In this document: one piece after another, positions 8,558 through 19,211 of the stretch
Position numbering within the stretch: the first letter of the stretch is position 1
Layout: each line of letters starts with the position of its first letter
DNA from: an uncultured archaeon
GTDB taxonomy: Archaea; Nanobdellota; Nanobdellia; Pacearchaeales; GW2011-AR1
DNA: 38,658 nt
Assembly (NCBI GenBank): GCA_903828655.1
Contig: CAIKMX010000022.1
Span: forward strand, 1-38,658
Direction: 5' to 3'
Translations under genes and position numbers: made by a program
The notes under the pieces: generated by a model
What the model saw: only the letters and a program-made list of their open reading frames with translations
Told to the model about the DNA's origin: nothing
Database searches by the model: none

Positions 8558-10318
8558 CTAGAACACAGCCCACTTTCCTTCTGCCTTCTGCTCCCTATCC
8601 AAAACACTTCCTCTTTTGTTTATTCTCGGCCTTCCACTCTCCCTATCTTTTCTTAGTGTAACATCAAGTTCCTTTAATAATCTCGAAATTCCTTCTTCAA
8701 AATCAAGTATCTCTGAAGACTTTCCATGCTTTCCCGCCTCTCCTGAAAAAACAATAATATTATCAGCAAGATAAGATACTAAAAGTAAATCATGATCTAC
8801 AACAAAGGCCGTCTTCTCTTTTTCAGACATTAATTCTTTAATAGACTTAGCAACGGAGATTCTTTCTTCAACATCAAGATAAGCAGAAGGCTCATCAATC
8901 AAATAAATATCAGCATCTTTTGCCAAACATCTTGCAATTGAAAACCTCTGAAGCTCTCCCCCAGAAAGTTGTTTAACTTTTTTCTGTTGTATTGATGCAA
9001 GATTAAAAATGCTCATAAATCTCTTGTTTATTTTTTCCTTAATCATTATATCCCTAACAACTTCTTCAGAATCACTAAACAAATACTGTGGTTTATATGA
9101 AATATCCAGTTTTCCAAGATTTAACTTTCCCCTATCCGTGCTTAGTTCTCCAGCCAAAGCCTTAACAAAAGTTGTCTTACCAGTTCCGTTCTTTCCTAGA
9201 ATACCGATTACATGATTCTGTCTTATTTCTCCAGGGCGAACATCAAGCTTAAATCCAGATTCAAAAACAACCGAAAAATCTGGCCATTCAGCAATAACTC
9301 CCCCACAAACAGATTTGTTCTTGGTAAAATTAAAATTCAACTCCTTATCCCGAATCTGTAAGTTCTCCTCCTTCAGATAACCATGAAGATACGCGTTGAC
9401 GCCCTCACGACTAGATTTAACTCCAGACACCGCACCAAATGCCCCCTGCTGTCCATAAAAGATATTAAGAAAATCTGTCAAATAATCCAAAATGAGCAAA
9501 TCATGCTCAACAACAATAACAGTCTTACCTTTTGAAAGTTCAAGTATAAACTCGCTAACTCTTAATCTCTCAGATATATCCAAAAAAGCTAGGGGCTCAT
9601 CAAAAAAGTAAATATCTGCATCTCCCAAAACTGCAGCAATAATAGCAACCCTCTGCAACTCGCCACCAGAAAGTTTATTCATTTTATTCTCAAGAACATT
9701 TTCAACTCCTAACTTTTTAGCAAGAACTTTAATCTCTTCAGCGTTTCCACGCTTTCTCAACAAGTCCATAACTTTTACATCAACAGCCAAAGCAGAAAGA
9801 TTTTGAGGTTTATATGAAATTTTTTTCTTTGTCTTTCCAGATTCTTCACTGGAAGAATTATAAAGTTCATCAAAATATCTCTTTAACTCACTTCCCTGCA
9901 GAAAGTTACTCACTTCTTTTTTACCCAAACCCAATTCATTTTTTCCAAGATTTATCTTTTTTTTACCAGACAAAATCTCAACAGCAGTAGTCTTACCAAT
10001 CCCATTTCTTCCAAGCAAACCTAAAACACTTCCAAGTCGAGGAATAGGCAACCCATAAAGTGCGAATCCATTCTCCCCATATCTGTAAATTAAATTCTCC
10101 TCACAAACAGAAGGCAGATTAACAATACTTATCGCCTCAAAAGGACATCTCTTCTCACATATCGCACATCCAACGCAAGTTTTCTCATCAATCGTGGCCT
10201 TAGATTTGATAATCACACAACTATCAAGTTCTTTCTTCTCAACAGGACATACCTTCTTGCACTCATGTCCGCAAACCGTAGGTTTGCATTTATCTTTATG
10301 AATTATTGCAATTCTCAT
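8558..10318 (-). CDS. Ribosome-recycling ATPase ABCE1/Rli1
   Basis: Twin-ATPase iron-sulfur protein that splits archaeal ribosomes after termination together with aRF1/Pelota. The 586-aa protein begins with a two-cluster ferredoxin domain (Cys 11, 16, 20, 24 and 48, 51, 54, 58). First ABC domain: Walker A GRNGIGKT at 103-110, signature LSGGELQRVAI, Walker B YFFDEP, switch His in VVEHD. Second ABC domain: GKNGTGKT, LSGGELQRFSI, YLIDEPSAYLD, VVDHD. The C-terminal hinge ending is slightly longer than usual, with a charged tail. TATA box ACTATTTTAAACCT (10337-10350) lies 25 bp before the ATG, indicating a leaderless mRNA. Confidence 0.97.
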   Translation of the reverse strand: MRIAIIHKDKCKPTVCGHECKKVCPVEKKELDSCVIIKSKATIDEKTCVGCAICEKRCPFEAISIVNLPSVCEENLIYRYGENGFALYGLPIPRLGSVLGLLGRNGIGKTTAVEILSGKKKINLGKNELGLGKKEVSNFLQGSELKRYFDELYNSSSEESGKTKKKISYKPQNLSALAVDVKVMDLLRKRGNAEEIKVLAKKLGVENVLENKMNKLSGGELQRVAIIAAVLGDADIYFFDEPLAFLDISERLRVSEFILELSKGKTVIVVEHDLLILDYLTDFLNIFYGQQGAFGAVSGVKSSREGVNAYLHGYLKEENLQIRDKELNFNFTKNKSVCGGVIAEWPDFSVVFESGFKLDVRPGEIRQNHVIGILGKNGTGKTTFVKALAGELSTDRGKLNLGKLDISYKPQYLFSDSEEVVRDIMIKEKINKRFMSIFNLASIQQKKVKQLSGGELQRFSIARCLAKDADIYLIDEPSAYLDVEERISVAKSIKELMSEKEKTAFVVDHDLLLVSYLADNIIVFSGEAGKHGKSSEILDFEEGISRLLKELDVTLRKDRESGRPRINKRGSVLDREQKAEGKWAVF

Positions 10319-10336
10319 ATCAAACTAAACAGAGAT

Positions 10337-10350
10337 ACTATTTTAAACCT
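10337..10350 (-). promoter_or_regulatory. TATA box of the ABCE1 gene
   Basis: Reverse strand AGGTTTAAAATAGT is centred 25 bp before the start at 10318, with no Shine-Dalgarno between. Typical leaderless spacing in this window. Confidence 0.55.
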
Positions 10351-10355
10351 AACCA

Positions 10356-10604
10356 TCACAAATAACCTAAAGGAACTGCAAAAGGACTTCTTCTGTTTTC
10401 TGCATCGTCGGCTCTTTGAATCGCACCGACAAGCTCACGATACTCTCTTTGCATCCTTAAAACCGCACTGCCTCTTCCAAGTATTTCACCAACAACCCTT
10501 GCTCTAATACCTGTTGGAAGATTATGAATGTATTCCATTCTAGCAGTAGAATCTGGAAGCTCATTAATCTCTAAAATTGCCTGTTCAACTCTTTGACTGA
10601 CCAT
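10356..10604 (-). CDS. Hypothetical 82-aa helical protein
   Basis: No family recognised. Mostly helical and charged: VEQAILEINELPDSTARMEY, then AVLRMQREYRELVGAIQRAD. A start at 10604 (MVSQRVEQ) is preferred over the longer ATG at 10619, because the five extra residues are hydrophobic and lie in the expected leader after TATA-like GATTTTATATGC (plus strand, about 10634-10645). It precedes the ABCE1 gene on the same strand, but ABCE1 has its own promoter. Confidence 0.55.
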   Translation of the reverse strand: MVSQRVEQAILEINELPDSTARMEYIHNLPTGIRARVVGEILGRGSAVLRMQREYRELVGAIQRADDAENRRSPFAVPLGYL

Positions 10605-10653
10605 AATAACAAACCACAAGATAACTATTTAAGATTTTATATGCTCAAGAATA

Positions 10654-10800
10654 TAATTAAAAGTTGCCAAGCATGTCAAATCGTTATCACGATACCAAAC
10701 TCATCCGTGCGAGCGCAAGAGTGAACCCCTGTGAACGGAGCGCGAGCAAATGATTAAGCGCTCGCTATTAGGTAACATGTATGGAGGAATCGCATTGTCC
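10654..10800 (-). repeat. Dispersed intergenic element, copy C (expanded)
   Basis: On the minus strand this reads GGACAATGCGATTCCTCCAT, then TGTTACCTAATAGCGAGCGC, later GCTCCGTTCACAGGGG, and ends GGCAACTTTTAATTAT. The order matches the copies at 7.2 and 27.4 kb. The centre is enlarged by GC-rich inverted pieces (GCGAGCGC, GCTCGCGC, GCGCTCGC). It fills most of the spacer between the 82-aa gene and the surface-protein operon. No TATA box is evident for the minus direction. Confidence 0.55.
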
Positions 10801-10866
10801 ATTTTAAAATCAAAGGTAGCGACAACTCAATCAATAAGCCAAATAGTATTAACTTCTTTCCTCTAA

Positions 10867-11919
10867 TCACTTCTTGTCTTTCTTTTCCCTATGCGCTTTA
10901 TACCCACGAACAATCTTAGAAAGCCTCTCTTCTAGAACTGGAAGCTGATCATTTATCTCGTTAACCTTCTCATTATACTTCGCTAAACGAATATTATAAA
11001 CAAGCCCGGATATTTTGTTATCTCTAAATCTATCTTCCTGTATTTTTTTAATCAATCCATCAATAACATTCCTCTCAACTTTCATCTTTTTTATTTTTCT
11101 TCTTAAGCGCCCAATCGAAATTTTACGATAAAAGGAGTATATAAAAAATGAAATAATAACTAAAAACAATAAAACAAAAGCCAAATTTCTCTTCAAAAAT
11201 CCCTTAGCATTGGTTCCAAACTGAGCAAAAGAATATGCTTGAGATAAATCATTCTCAAGAGAAACCGAAAAATTATTAAGCAATTTCTCAGACTCATTAT
11301 ACCTTTCATCTTTAAATGCAGATACAGCATCTGCAAAAATCTTCCTGGTAACATTAGAAGCCCGGTTATCAATCCTTGAACCGGCAACGACAATCTTATC
11401 ACTTATTAAAACTGCTTTTGTTTTTGTAGCATAAATAATATTAGCATAATTCAAAACACTATCATAAGAAATATCTTTCCAATTAACCAATCTCAAAGAT
11501 TTAACTGCCTCAATCTTCAGAGGGTCCGAAGAAGCAATAGAAGAGTTTCTCATTACCTCAGCATACTGTGCCTGAAGTAAAACTTTTTTCATATCGTTAA
11601 GTGTATCATTAAGAAAGACACTAGAAAAGTTATTTCTCGCCATCCAAGCAATTATCGCTTCAGAATCTTTAACTGCAGCAATTGCATCATCCTTTGTAGC
11701 GTTCTTAGTAAGATTATAATAACTGCCAACCCCAGAAGTATCTGTTAAAACAGCATGCCCAGTAAAACTAGATTTAGAAAGTTCAGTATTATTACTATAG
11801 TCCAGTCCGGGAGTATTAATCCCCACGTTAAGATTTCCCTGCCATGAATTAAAAAACAAAAATGACACTGAGAAAACTAAAACAAGACATACTGCTATAA
11901 CAAAAACTTCTCCCTTCAT
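10867..11919 (-). CDS. Membrane-anchored partner of the giant surface protein
   Basis: 350 aa: N-terminal membrane segment (residues 5-24), an extracellular ~220-aa helical region with many sequons (NNT, NLT, NAT, NFS, NVT), a second membrane helix (NLAFVLLFLVIISFFIYSFY, about 245-264) and a basic cytoplasmic coiled coil to the end. The segment SSFTGHAVL after the first helix is a short motif also echoed in the giant protein as SPITGKVVI. The cytoplasmic part KIQEDRFRDNKISGLVYNIR resembles KIQSAYYADKKISESEYDLQ of the giant protein, so the two share a C-terminal module. Its ATG overlaps the giant gene's stop by 4 bp, indicating coupled translation. Function unknown; a stalk or receptor partner is plausible. 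Confidence 0.7.
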   Translation of the reverse strand: MKGEVFVIAVCLVLVFSVSFLFFNSWQGNLNVGINTPGLDYSNNTELSKSSFTGHAVLTDTSGVGSYYNLTKNATKDDAIAAVKDSEAIIAWMARNNFSSVFLNDTLNDMKKVLLQAQYAEVMRNSSIASSDPLKIEAVKSLRLVNWKDISYDSVLNYANIIYATKTKAVLISDKIVVAGSRIDNRASNVTRKIFADAVSAFKDERYNESEKLLNNFSVSLENDLSQAYSFAQFGTNAKGFLKRNLAFVLLFLVIISFFIYSFYRKISIGRLRRKIKKMKVERNVIDGLIKKIQEDRFRDNKISGLVYNIRLAKYNEKVNEINDQLPVLEERLSKIVRGYKAHREKKDKK

Positions 11920-14900
11920 TTTTTCTCCCTCATCATTTTATCTATTTTATTCCTTATCTCTTTTTCCTTTGCTTCCCTTCTCTTATCTCCCAGAGTTTTT
12001 ATGGGTGTAAATGGTTTTTTCAAAAATCCCCATAACTTCAAAAAGAAAATCTTTGTCTTTCCAGAACTCTTAATTTTATGTTCTACCCTTGCAACATCTT
12101 TATGAGCAATCTCAGGAACATTGAAATCTCTAGCCTTAATTTTTCTAACCCCTTTCCTCTCTTCAATTAAACGCAACGTAATCCTTTCCTCTTCAATCTC
12201 CGCAAGTCTCTCGTTAAATACCTTAAACTGTAAATCATACTCAGACTCACTAATCTTCTTATCTGCATAATAAGCCGATTGTATCTTTCTTATTGATGCT
12301 TCAACCTGCATCTTTTCAATATCTAAGTTTTGAGATATCTCTTTAGGAGAAATCAACCTAATTCTTTTATTTCTAAGATTTATTCTCTCTTTTCTTAAAT
12401 CAGCAAGCCTTTTCTGATTTTGGAATGTTATTCTATGATACTCTCCTGAAGACATTCTTCCCAAGAAATACTTTCTTTGAGAGATAACCATCAAAGTTCC
12501 AAGATTGGTCTCCTCCCTATTCAAATCTTCAATCCTCTTTGCCAAAGAAGATTTTTGATATTTTCTATATCCTACAAAACCTGAAACAGATAATAAAACC
12601 ATCCCAAGAGTTATAAATGGCCAGTTAAGATACAAGAATACTGCAAAATTACCCTTCAAGTTCAATAAAAGTAAATTTCTTGCCTCTTCAGCCCGAGTTT
12701 CAGCAATACCATAATCTCCTCTTTCAAAAGCAACAAGCGCAAGCCCAAGAACTTCATTAATCTCCGCCTCATTTATAACTACCTTACCTGTTATAGGACT
12801 ATTATAATTTTCAGTATTAATTCCATCAAAGAGATTATTATTTTTCTTCATCTGTTCTATTAAATAAATAGCTCCCTGTTCACTACCAATATCTTTAGCA
12901 ACATTTCCAACAATTAAACTGACCTTTCTTGGATTATCCATAACTGCTCGTATTCTTTTTATTAAGTTATCAATCCTAACCGCCTTTTCTTTTATGTCTA
13001 TAACCTGCTTGGCTAGAGTATATGCTTCATTATTTTTCTTTTCAGAAAGCTGAGAATTAGCTTGACTTAACAAACTCGCAACACTATCCGTATTAAATCC
13101 TTTATCTTTCATCTCCTTTAGTGCCTCCCCAGCTTGCTTCAAAATCAAACCGGTATCATTTTCAGAAATTTCTTGTATAATTAACTTGATATTTTGAGTC
13201 TCGCTATAAGCTACTGAAGACATTCCAGATTTTAAATTACCTTTTATAACTGCAACCAAATCATGTTCCTCATAACTTTTATACGCCGGAGCAGTTAGTT
13301 TAACAAGGAATTTACCAATTCCTCTAGGAGCAATATAACTTATTTTGCTTGGAGAAACCGACATATACTTTGACGGAAATCCAGAAATATCTATTGTTAC
13401 ATCCTCAAGACTAGAGTTATAATCTTTATTCGCAACCTCTATCTCAAAACTATCTCCACTCCCACGAACTACCTCTACAGTCTTAGAATAAGTCTTAGCT
13501 AGAGCGGCCCCCCCGCCACCACCACCTCCAGAAACTAATTCTGTAACTACAACAACCAATGCGTCAGTTACACTAACCGTTCTAATCTCACTATCTGGAT
13601 CAGCATTAGACGCACTAGCATTAGCACTAACAACTGCGCTTGATTCAGTTATTGAAGAAGAAACATCAAAAGTGATAGTATTAGTTGAAGAAGAACCAAT
13701 AGGGATATTACCTAAACTTCTAATCAAAGAACCGCTTGAAAGACTAAATCCTGAAGGCAAATTCCAGCTCAAATAAACTCCGGTAGCATCTAAGCTTCCA
13801 AAATTTGAAACACTAGCCTTTAATTCAACACCTGTTTGTCCCCTTATAACCGAAGCAGAATAGCTATCTATTGAAACTACTAGATAAGGCTGTGCAACAG
13901 CCTGTATATTGATATAATTTTCATAAGAAGCAGTTCCAGCAGAAGAAACAATATTTATCTGATAAACGTAAAGCCCATTATCCAACCCAGTAGTATTCAC
14001 GTCAATAATGATATCTCTAAAATCCCCGGAAGCAACCGCAGTATAATTCACATTTTTAGTATTTGTATAATTAACACTTAGTCGAGTTCCTAAAGAAACA
14101 GAACTAAGAGTCACATTAAAATTTAAATCTCCATCCCCTGTATTGTTCATATAAAGAGTCCCAAGAGAATTGTTAGTTGTCATCTGAGCAGAAGAAATTG
14201 ATTTTATAAGAGGAATAGTTGAAGTTATATTATAAGATTGGTCATTCTCAACAACTAACGTGTAGTTAGAAGAGATATTTGAATTTCCTGCAGCATCTGT
14301 TGCATTAATCTTGAAATACCAAGTTTCCGCCCCCAAGGTCAACAAAGAAGCATTGTAACTTGTGAATGTAGTATTAGTCATTGTAGCAGAAGTCCAACTA
14401 GCAGCAGAAGAATTTTTGTACATCAATTTAACACTTCCAATAGCATAATCTTCTGAAATATCTGCAGAAATATTCACACTAATCCCCGGATCTAATAATG
14501 CAGTAGTATTTGGGGAATAACTTATATTTTCAATTATAGGATATGTATCATCTCTTATCACAACTAAATCGGATTCACTTCCATTCATTCTTCCAGCCAT
14601 ATCAAAAAGATACACTTTCATTCCAAAAACCCCTGGAGTAGTATTGCCCGCAGAAAGGGTATATGTTGTCGAGTTAGAAACCCCAGACAAGTCAATCTGA
14701 GAGCTATTCTGCCAGCTTCCACTAGAATTATCTCCAACAATAAAATAATCAAGCCCGACAGCATCAGTTGCAGTCAAACTACAAACAACATCTTGTGAAT
14801 CATTCTTATCAGGACAAGAGAAAGAACTAACAGAAGAAACATTCAAATCAACATAAAAATTTGCAGTCTTAGTTCCTTGATTTTTATTTGTAGAGCTATC

Positions 14901-17900
14901 ATTTGCATAAAATATTACACTATGAGTTCCTTCAGAAACAGAAGTTAAAGTTTTATTCCAGTTTATCATAGAAACATTTCCTAAATTTACAACAGCCGCA
15001 GAATCAAGCTTATATCCAGCCCAACTTAAATTTTCATTAGTACTAATATTAATCAAGACAGTATTAGAAGTATAATAAACACCCTCTATAGGACTCCATA
15101 TAGTTATGGTAGGAGGAGTTATATCATTAACGCTTGTATCAATTGCAAAATTGACAGATGCATTTCCTAAATTTCCAGAGCTATCCAAAGCATAAAAAGT
15201 CAAAGTTTTACTTCCGTCACTTAAACCAATCAAGCTACTCCAGCTCCTTCCACTTCCAGTCAAACTAACATTATTAGCCCCATTATCTAAAGAGTAGTTA
15301 GCACTTATTACATTCTCATTTGTAGTAATACTAAATAAAATGGAATTAGTTGAATAGCTTTGATTTAAAGGAGAATTTATACTCACAACCGGAGCAGCCA
15401 CATCATTAACGATAAATGTCGTAGATGTAGAATTTGTATTCCCTGCAGAGTCAGTTGCATAGAATATACAAGTATAGTTTCCTTTTTGTACATTAGTTAT
15501 TGTGTAGTTTGCATATCCCTTTGAAGACAAATCAATCGTGTGATTCAAGAAAGTTCCAGAGATTGTTGAATTCTCGCTTATTTTCACAGAACTAAAAGAA
15601 AATGTATCATTGACATATGCATTACACACAACACTCTGAGTTTCATTTAAAATAGAGGGTATAGCCGAAACATTTAGAAATCTCGGAGCAACACTGTCCA
15701 CATAAAATGTTACATTGGTATTTCCGGTATTGTTGCTCGTATCATTAGCATAAACCTCCAAAATATTTGTAGACTCTTCAACAAGAGATGAAAGAGTAAC
15801 ATTCCATTTTATTAATGAAGAATTTGTCATGTTTGTTAAACTTCCAGAATTCAGTTTATATCCTGCCCAGATAGTATTTTCATTTGTAGTTATATTCAAT
15901 TGAACTGTAGTAGAGGTTTTATAAGAAGCATTTGCTATTGTATCAATTGTAATTACTGGAGGAATAGTATCTATTGAGCCCGTATTTATAGTAAATGTTT
16001 TAGCTCCAGAAGTTCCGATATTTCCAGAACTATCATTGGCATAGAATATTACTAAATAACTAACCCCATTTGTTAATCCTGAAAGTGTTGCATTCCAGCT
16101 CGTTGCACTTGTGTTACCCAAGGTAGTATTTAGCCCGGTAGTATTCAAAAAGTACCAAGCAGAACTGGCATTTTCATTAGTAACAATAGACAAAGGAACT
16201 GAAAGCTGATTATAAGTTCCGCCGTTAGTAGGGCTTGTAACTGTTATCGTAGGTGCAGTAACATCGCTTACTGTGAATGTTGTAGATGTTGAATTTATAT
16301 TTCCTGCAGAGTCAGTCGCATAAAACCTACAGGTATACGTGCCAACATTAGCAAGTTTGCTTCCAAGAATCAAATAACTAGCACTCCCACTTATTCCAGA
16401 AAAGCTTATTGTATGATTCTCATAGCTTCCTAAAGAATTTTCAGAGATTATAACCGAACTAATACTAAATCCATCAGTCCAGGTTACAGAGCAATTCACA
16501 TTTTGAGAAACATTAGCAGAACTAGGCAAAGCAGAAACGGAAGAGTATCTAGGAGCAAGACTATCCGCATAAATCACTATAGATTTATTGTTACGATTAT
16601 TTGAACTATCATTTACAAAAACAGTAATATTATTTGTAGTCTCTTGAGATAAACTCAAAGTAGTATACCAACTAGTTGTTGTAGAACTGTTAAAATACAC
16701 CGAAGCCCCACCATTTAATTTATACCATGCAGAACTCAATGCTTCATCAGCAGTGATATTCAAAAGAGGAGATAAAGAATTATAACTTGCGTTTAAAGGA
16801 GAAACAATTGTTATCGCGGGAGCAGTAGTATCATTAGGACTTGTTATAGTAAAATGGACAATAGAAGACTCTCCAAGATTTCCAAAGCTATCATTTGCAT
16901 AAAATGTTATATTATGACTTCCAACAAACAATCCGGAAACAGTTGAAACCCAATTAGTGGCCGAAACATTTGACATTGTAACATTAGCAGTATGATTACC
17001 ATCAAGATTATACCAGGCAGAATTAGCAGTTTCAGAAGTCACAATATCTGCGCTGATAGAATTTTGAGTATAACTAGTGGTTGAAGGACTAACAACAACG
17101 ATTGTAGGCCCCGAAGAATCAGTTATATAACTCCCAGTCAAGGGATTATTAGAACTTGCAGCTTCGTCAGCAGAATCATACAAATACGCATACCAGGTAT
17201 GTGTTGCACTATCAAATTCAGCAGCAAATCCACAAGATAAATTCGCGGTTCCAGTTGCAGAACAGTATGTTCCACCATTACACCCAGAAGAAATCGCACC
17301 AGATTCATTACAGACATACAATTTTATGGTTTGATTAGCAGAATCTTCATCGCTAGAAACACTAGTTATCGTAACCGTAGTTCCTCCAAGGATTGTAGCA
17401 GCATTATCGCTTGCGCTTGTCAAAACAGGTAAATGATTTATATGAATTGTTTTGTTAACAATTGTTTGAGAGTTACCTGCATCATCAACAGAATAATATC
17501 TCAGATAATTAATATCCCTATTTGCAGTTCCAAAAGAGATTACTGCCCCCCCATCTATGCTAAAAGAAGGATTACACCCCGCAACCGTTGAAAAACAATA
17601 ATAGCTTGTAGGATCTAAGTCAACATTATCTGCCTCAGTTATAGTTACTTCATACGTAGGAACATGAATCTGTGCATCAGAATCATCACTTGTCGTTGGA
17701 GCGGTATAATCTAGATAAAAATCAACATTCAAATTTGTAGCCGCGTTTTGTGAATTTCCATATGTATCCTGGCAAGCAATATACCTCGTAGTAAAATTCT
17801 GAGAAGCAACATTGTTTACAGAACAGTTTGCAGTACTTCCATCAATAGTACATGCAGAAACCATCCCTAAATAAGCGGAATCATTTGAACTCCACCTACA

Positions 17901-19211
17901 GCTCATTCCAGTTGCTCCAGAAACTAAGATATCTGTTCTTCCATTATTTACTGTATCAAAATAACTTGGAGTTGCATCCCCCGCAACACTTATCACGCTC
18001 GTAGTCAAAGTATCTCCCAAAACCTGATAAGTTTTATTTACTGTAGAAGAATAAGAAACTCCATCATACATTCTGCAATAAACAGTATAATTTCCAGCAG
18101 CCCTATTATGATAATACAAACAAGAAGGAGAATATGGAAAGATAATACTGGTTAAATTTCCCCCGCCAGAACATAACCCATTATCAGTTGGAGATGTAGA
18201 AGATTCAGAACAAAAGAACGATAAAGATTCATTGTTCGCATCAGTTACATTATTTGCAACAACAGTCATTAGAGCAGAAGTTCCAGCAGGATTGGGGCTT
18301 AATGAGATATTTTGAACTGTCGGAGCGACATTAACAAAAAAAGTCACATTTTTAGTTGCATTATTCCCATAACTATCATTTGCCCATACAAATAGCCTAT
18401 TGCTCCCGATACTTACATTTCCACCAAGAGTTATGTTTGTATTACATGTAAAAGTCCTATTTGTTGCTCCAGAATTATTAGACCACCAGCAAGCCTGTAA
18501 ATTATCATCAACTATTGTCGTATTCAGAGTCAAAGGAAGAGAAGTGTAGGTAGTATTAGCCGGATAAGCAATACTAATTGCTGGAGAAGTTAAATCATTA
18601 GTATAAGTTACATTAAAATATAACGAGTCCACACTTAAAGTTTTAGCACTAGGAAATAAAACTTCTACAACTGCCATCGCCCTAGTTCCAGAAGCAATAA
18701 AGAAATCACTACAAACCCAACTCTCTGAACCAGTTACATCAATACAAGTCTCTCCAGGATTTGCAGTAACGCTTGGACAAGATGTTGAAACATTAGTATA
18801 AGAAGCTCCGCCGTCGGCGTCTACCTTTACTCTACAGGTATCAAGAGTAACTGCAGCAGTGTTATACCACCACTCATAACATAATTTTACATTAGTAATC
18901 CCCCCGCAATTTGTAATAGAACTATTATATGCGGTCATATTTATCCCTGCATATCGGTTATTGTTATTAGTGGCAGAAGTTTGAGCAGTTCCATCATTCA
19001 AATTAAGATTTGTAGTAGTACAAGCCCCACTAAATGCTCCAGGTGACGCACCATTAGAACCAGTATTACATCCTTGAGCAACTAAAACCGTGTTTCCAAC
19101 ACCCGCTCCCGGAAAGGCAAAAATCGCCGCAACAATCCCCCCAGATAAAACCAAAAGTAAAAACACAACAAATAATCTTGCTTGAGAACTAGTACTTGCA
19201 TTTTTTTTCAT
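11916..19211 (-). CDS. Giant (2431-aa) Ig-repeat surface protein with cytoplasmic coiled coil
   Basis: Very large type-I surface protein. A signal anchor (about residues 11-33) is followed by ~1850 extracellular residues dense in N-x-S/T sequons. Ig-like repeats with a V-SP-N-SY...SAWYKLN...FYANDSSGN pattern begin near residues 204, 702, 799, 987, 1085, 1274 and 1367. A different Cys-containing repeat (YTCRFYATDSAGNINSTSTT) is interleaved near 888 and 1180, with a diverged one near 1460. Then come a CARDB/DUF11-like domain (about 1770-1880), a run of seven Gly near 1897, a NEW3-like beta domain, a helical region with a SPITGKVVI motif, one membrane helix (about 2188-2213) and ~215 basic cytoplasmic coiled-coil residues. 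It is expected to form part of the cell surface or an adhesin. It is flanked by 4-bp overlaps with an RHH gene and a 350-aa partner. Confidence 0.85.
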   Translation of the reverse strand: MKKNASTSSQARLFVVFLLLVLSGGIVAAIFAFPGAGVGNTVLVAQGCNTGSNGASPGAFSGACTTTNLNLNDGTAQTSATNNNNRYAGINMTAYNSSITNCGGITNVKLCYEWWYNTAAVTLDTCRVKVDADGGASYTNVSTSCPSVTANPGETCIDVTGSESWVCSDFFIASGTRAMAVVEVLFPSAKTLSVDSLYFNVTYTNDLTSPAISIAYPANTTYTSLPLTLNTTIVDDNLQACWWSNNSGATNRTFTCNTNITLGGNVSIGSNRLFVWANDSYGNNATKNVTFFVNVAPTVQNISLSPNPAGTSALMTVVANNVTDANNESLSFFCSESSTSPTDNGLCSGGGNLTSIIFPYSPSCLYYHNRAAGNYTVYCRMYDGVSYSSTVNKTYQVLGDTLTTSVISVAGDATPSYFDTVNNGRTDILVSGATGMSCRWSSNDSAYLGMVSACTIDGSTANCSVNNVASQNFTTRYIACQDTYGNSQNAATNLNVDFYLDYTAPTTSDDSDAQIHVPTYEVTITEADNVDLDPTSYYCFSTVAGCNPSFSIDGGAVISFGTANRDINYLRYYSVDDAGNSQTIVNKTIHINHLPVLTSASDNAATILGGTTVTITSVSSDEDSANQTIKLYVCNESGAISSGCNGGTYCSATGTANLSCGFAAEFDSATHTWYAYLYDSADEAASSNNPLTGSYITDSSGPTIVVVSPSTTSYTQNSISADIVTSETANSAWYNLDGNHTANVTMSNVSATNWVSTVSGLFVGSHNITFYANDSFGNLGESSIVHFTITSPNDTTAPAITIVSPLNASYNSLSPLLNITADEALSSAWYKLNGGASVYFNSSTTTSWYTTLSLSQETTNNITVFVNDSSNNRNNKSIVIYADSLAPRYSSVSALPSSANVSQNVNCSVTWTDGFSISSVIISENSLGSYENHTISFSGISGSASYLILGSKLANVGTYTCRFYATDSAGNINSTSTTFTVSDVTAPTITVTSPTNGGTYNQLSVPLSIVTNENASSAWYFLNTTGLNTTLGNTSATSWNATLSGLTNGVSYLVIFYANDSSGNIGTSGAKTFTINTGSIDTIPPVITIDTIANASYKTSTTVQLNITTNENTIWAGYKLNSGSLTNMTNSSLIKWNVTLSSLVEESTNILEVYANDTSNNTGNTNVTFYVDSVAPRFLNVSAIPSILNETQSVVCNAYVNDTFSFSSVKISENSTISGTFLNHTIDLSSKGYANYTITNVQKGNYTCIFYATDSAGNTNSTSTTFIVNDVAAPVVSINSPLNQSYSTNSILFSITTNENVISANYSLDNGANNVSLTGSGRSWSSLIGLSDGSKTLTFYALDSSGNLGNASVNFAIDTSVNDITPPTITIWSPIEGVYYTSNTVLINISTNENLSWAGYKLDSAAVVNLGNVSMINWNKTLTSVSEGTHSVIFYANDSSTNKNQGTKTANFYVDLNVSSVSSFSCPDKNDSQDVVCSLTATDAVGLDYFIVGDNSSGSWQNSSQIDLSGVSNSTTYTLSAGNTTPGVFGMKVYLFDMAGRMNGSESDLVVIRDDTYPIIENISYSPNTTALLDPGISVNISADISEDYAIGSVKLMYKNSSAASWTSATMTNTTFTSYNASLLTLGAETWYFKINATDAAGNSNISSNYTLVVENDQSYNITSTIPLIKSISSAQMTTNNSLGTLYMNNTGDGDLNFNVTLSSVSLGTRLSVNYTNTKNVNYTAVASGDFRDIIIDVNTTGLDNGLYVYQINIVSSAGTASYENYINIQAVAQPYLVVSIDSYSASVIRGQTGVELKASVSNFGSLDATGVYLSWNLPSGFSLSSGSLIRSLGNIPIGSSSTNTITFDVSSSITESSAVVSANASASNADPDSEIRTVSVTDALVVVVTELVSGGGGGGGAALAKTYSKTVEVVRGSGDSFEIEVANKDYNSSLEDVTIDISGFPSKYMSVSPSKISYIAPRGIGKFLVKLTAPAYKSYEEHDLVAVIKGNLKSGMSSVAYSETQNIKLIIQEISENDTGLILKQAGEALKEMKDKGFNTDSVASLLSQANSQLSEKKNNEAYTLAKQVIDIKEKAVRIDNLIKRIRAVMDNPRKVSLIVGNVAKDIGSEQGAIYLIEQMKKNNNLFDGINTENYNSPITGKVVINEAEINEVLGLALVAFERGDYGIAETRAEEARNLLLLNLKGNFAVFLYLNWPFITLGMVLLSVSGFVGYRKYQKSSLAKRIEDLNREETNLGTLMVISQRKYFLGRMSSGEYHRITFQNQKRLADLRKERINLRNKRIRLISPKEISQNLDIEKMQVEASIRKIQSAYYADKKISESEYDLQFKVFNERLAEIEEERITLRLIEERKGVRKIKARDFNVPEIAHKDVARVEHKIKSSGKTKIFFLKLWGFLKKPFTPIKTLGDKRREAKEKEIRNKIDKMMREKK

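Noticed and set aside
11916-19211. Frameshift or assembly collapse in the giant gene's repeats
   Set aside because: The frame is open for 2431 codons and the repeats are diverged, with an anchor and coiled coil in the expected order.
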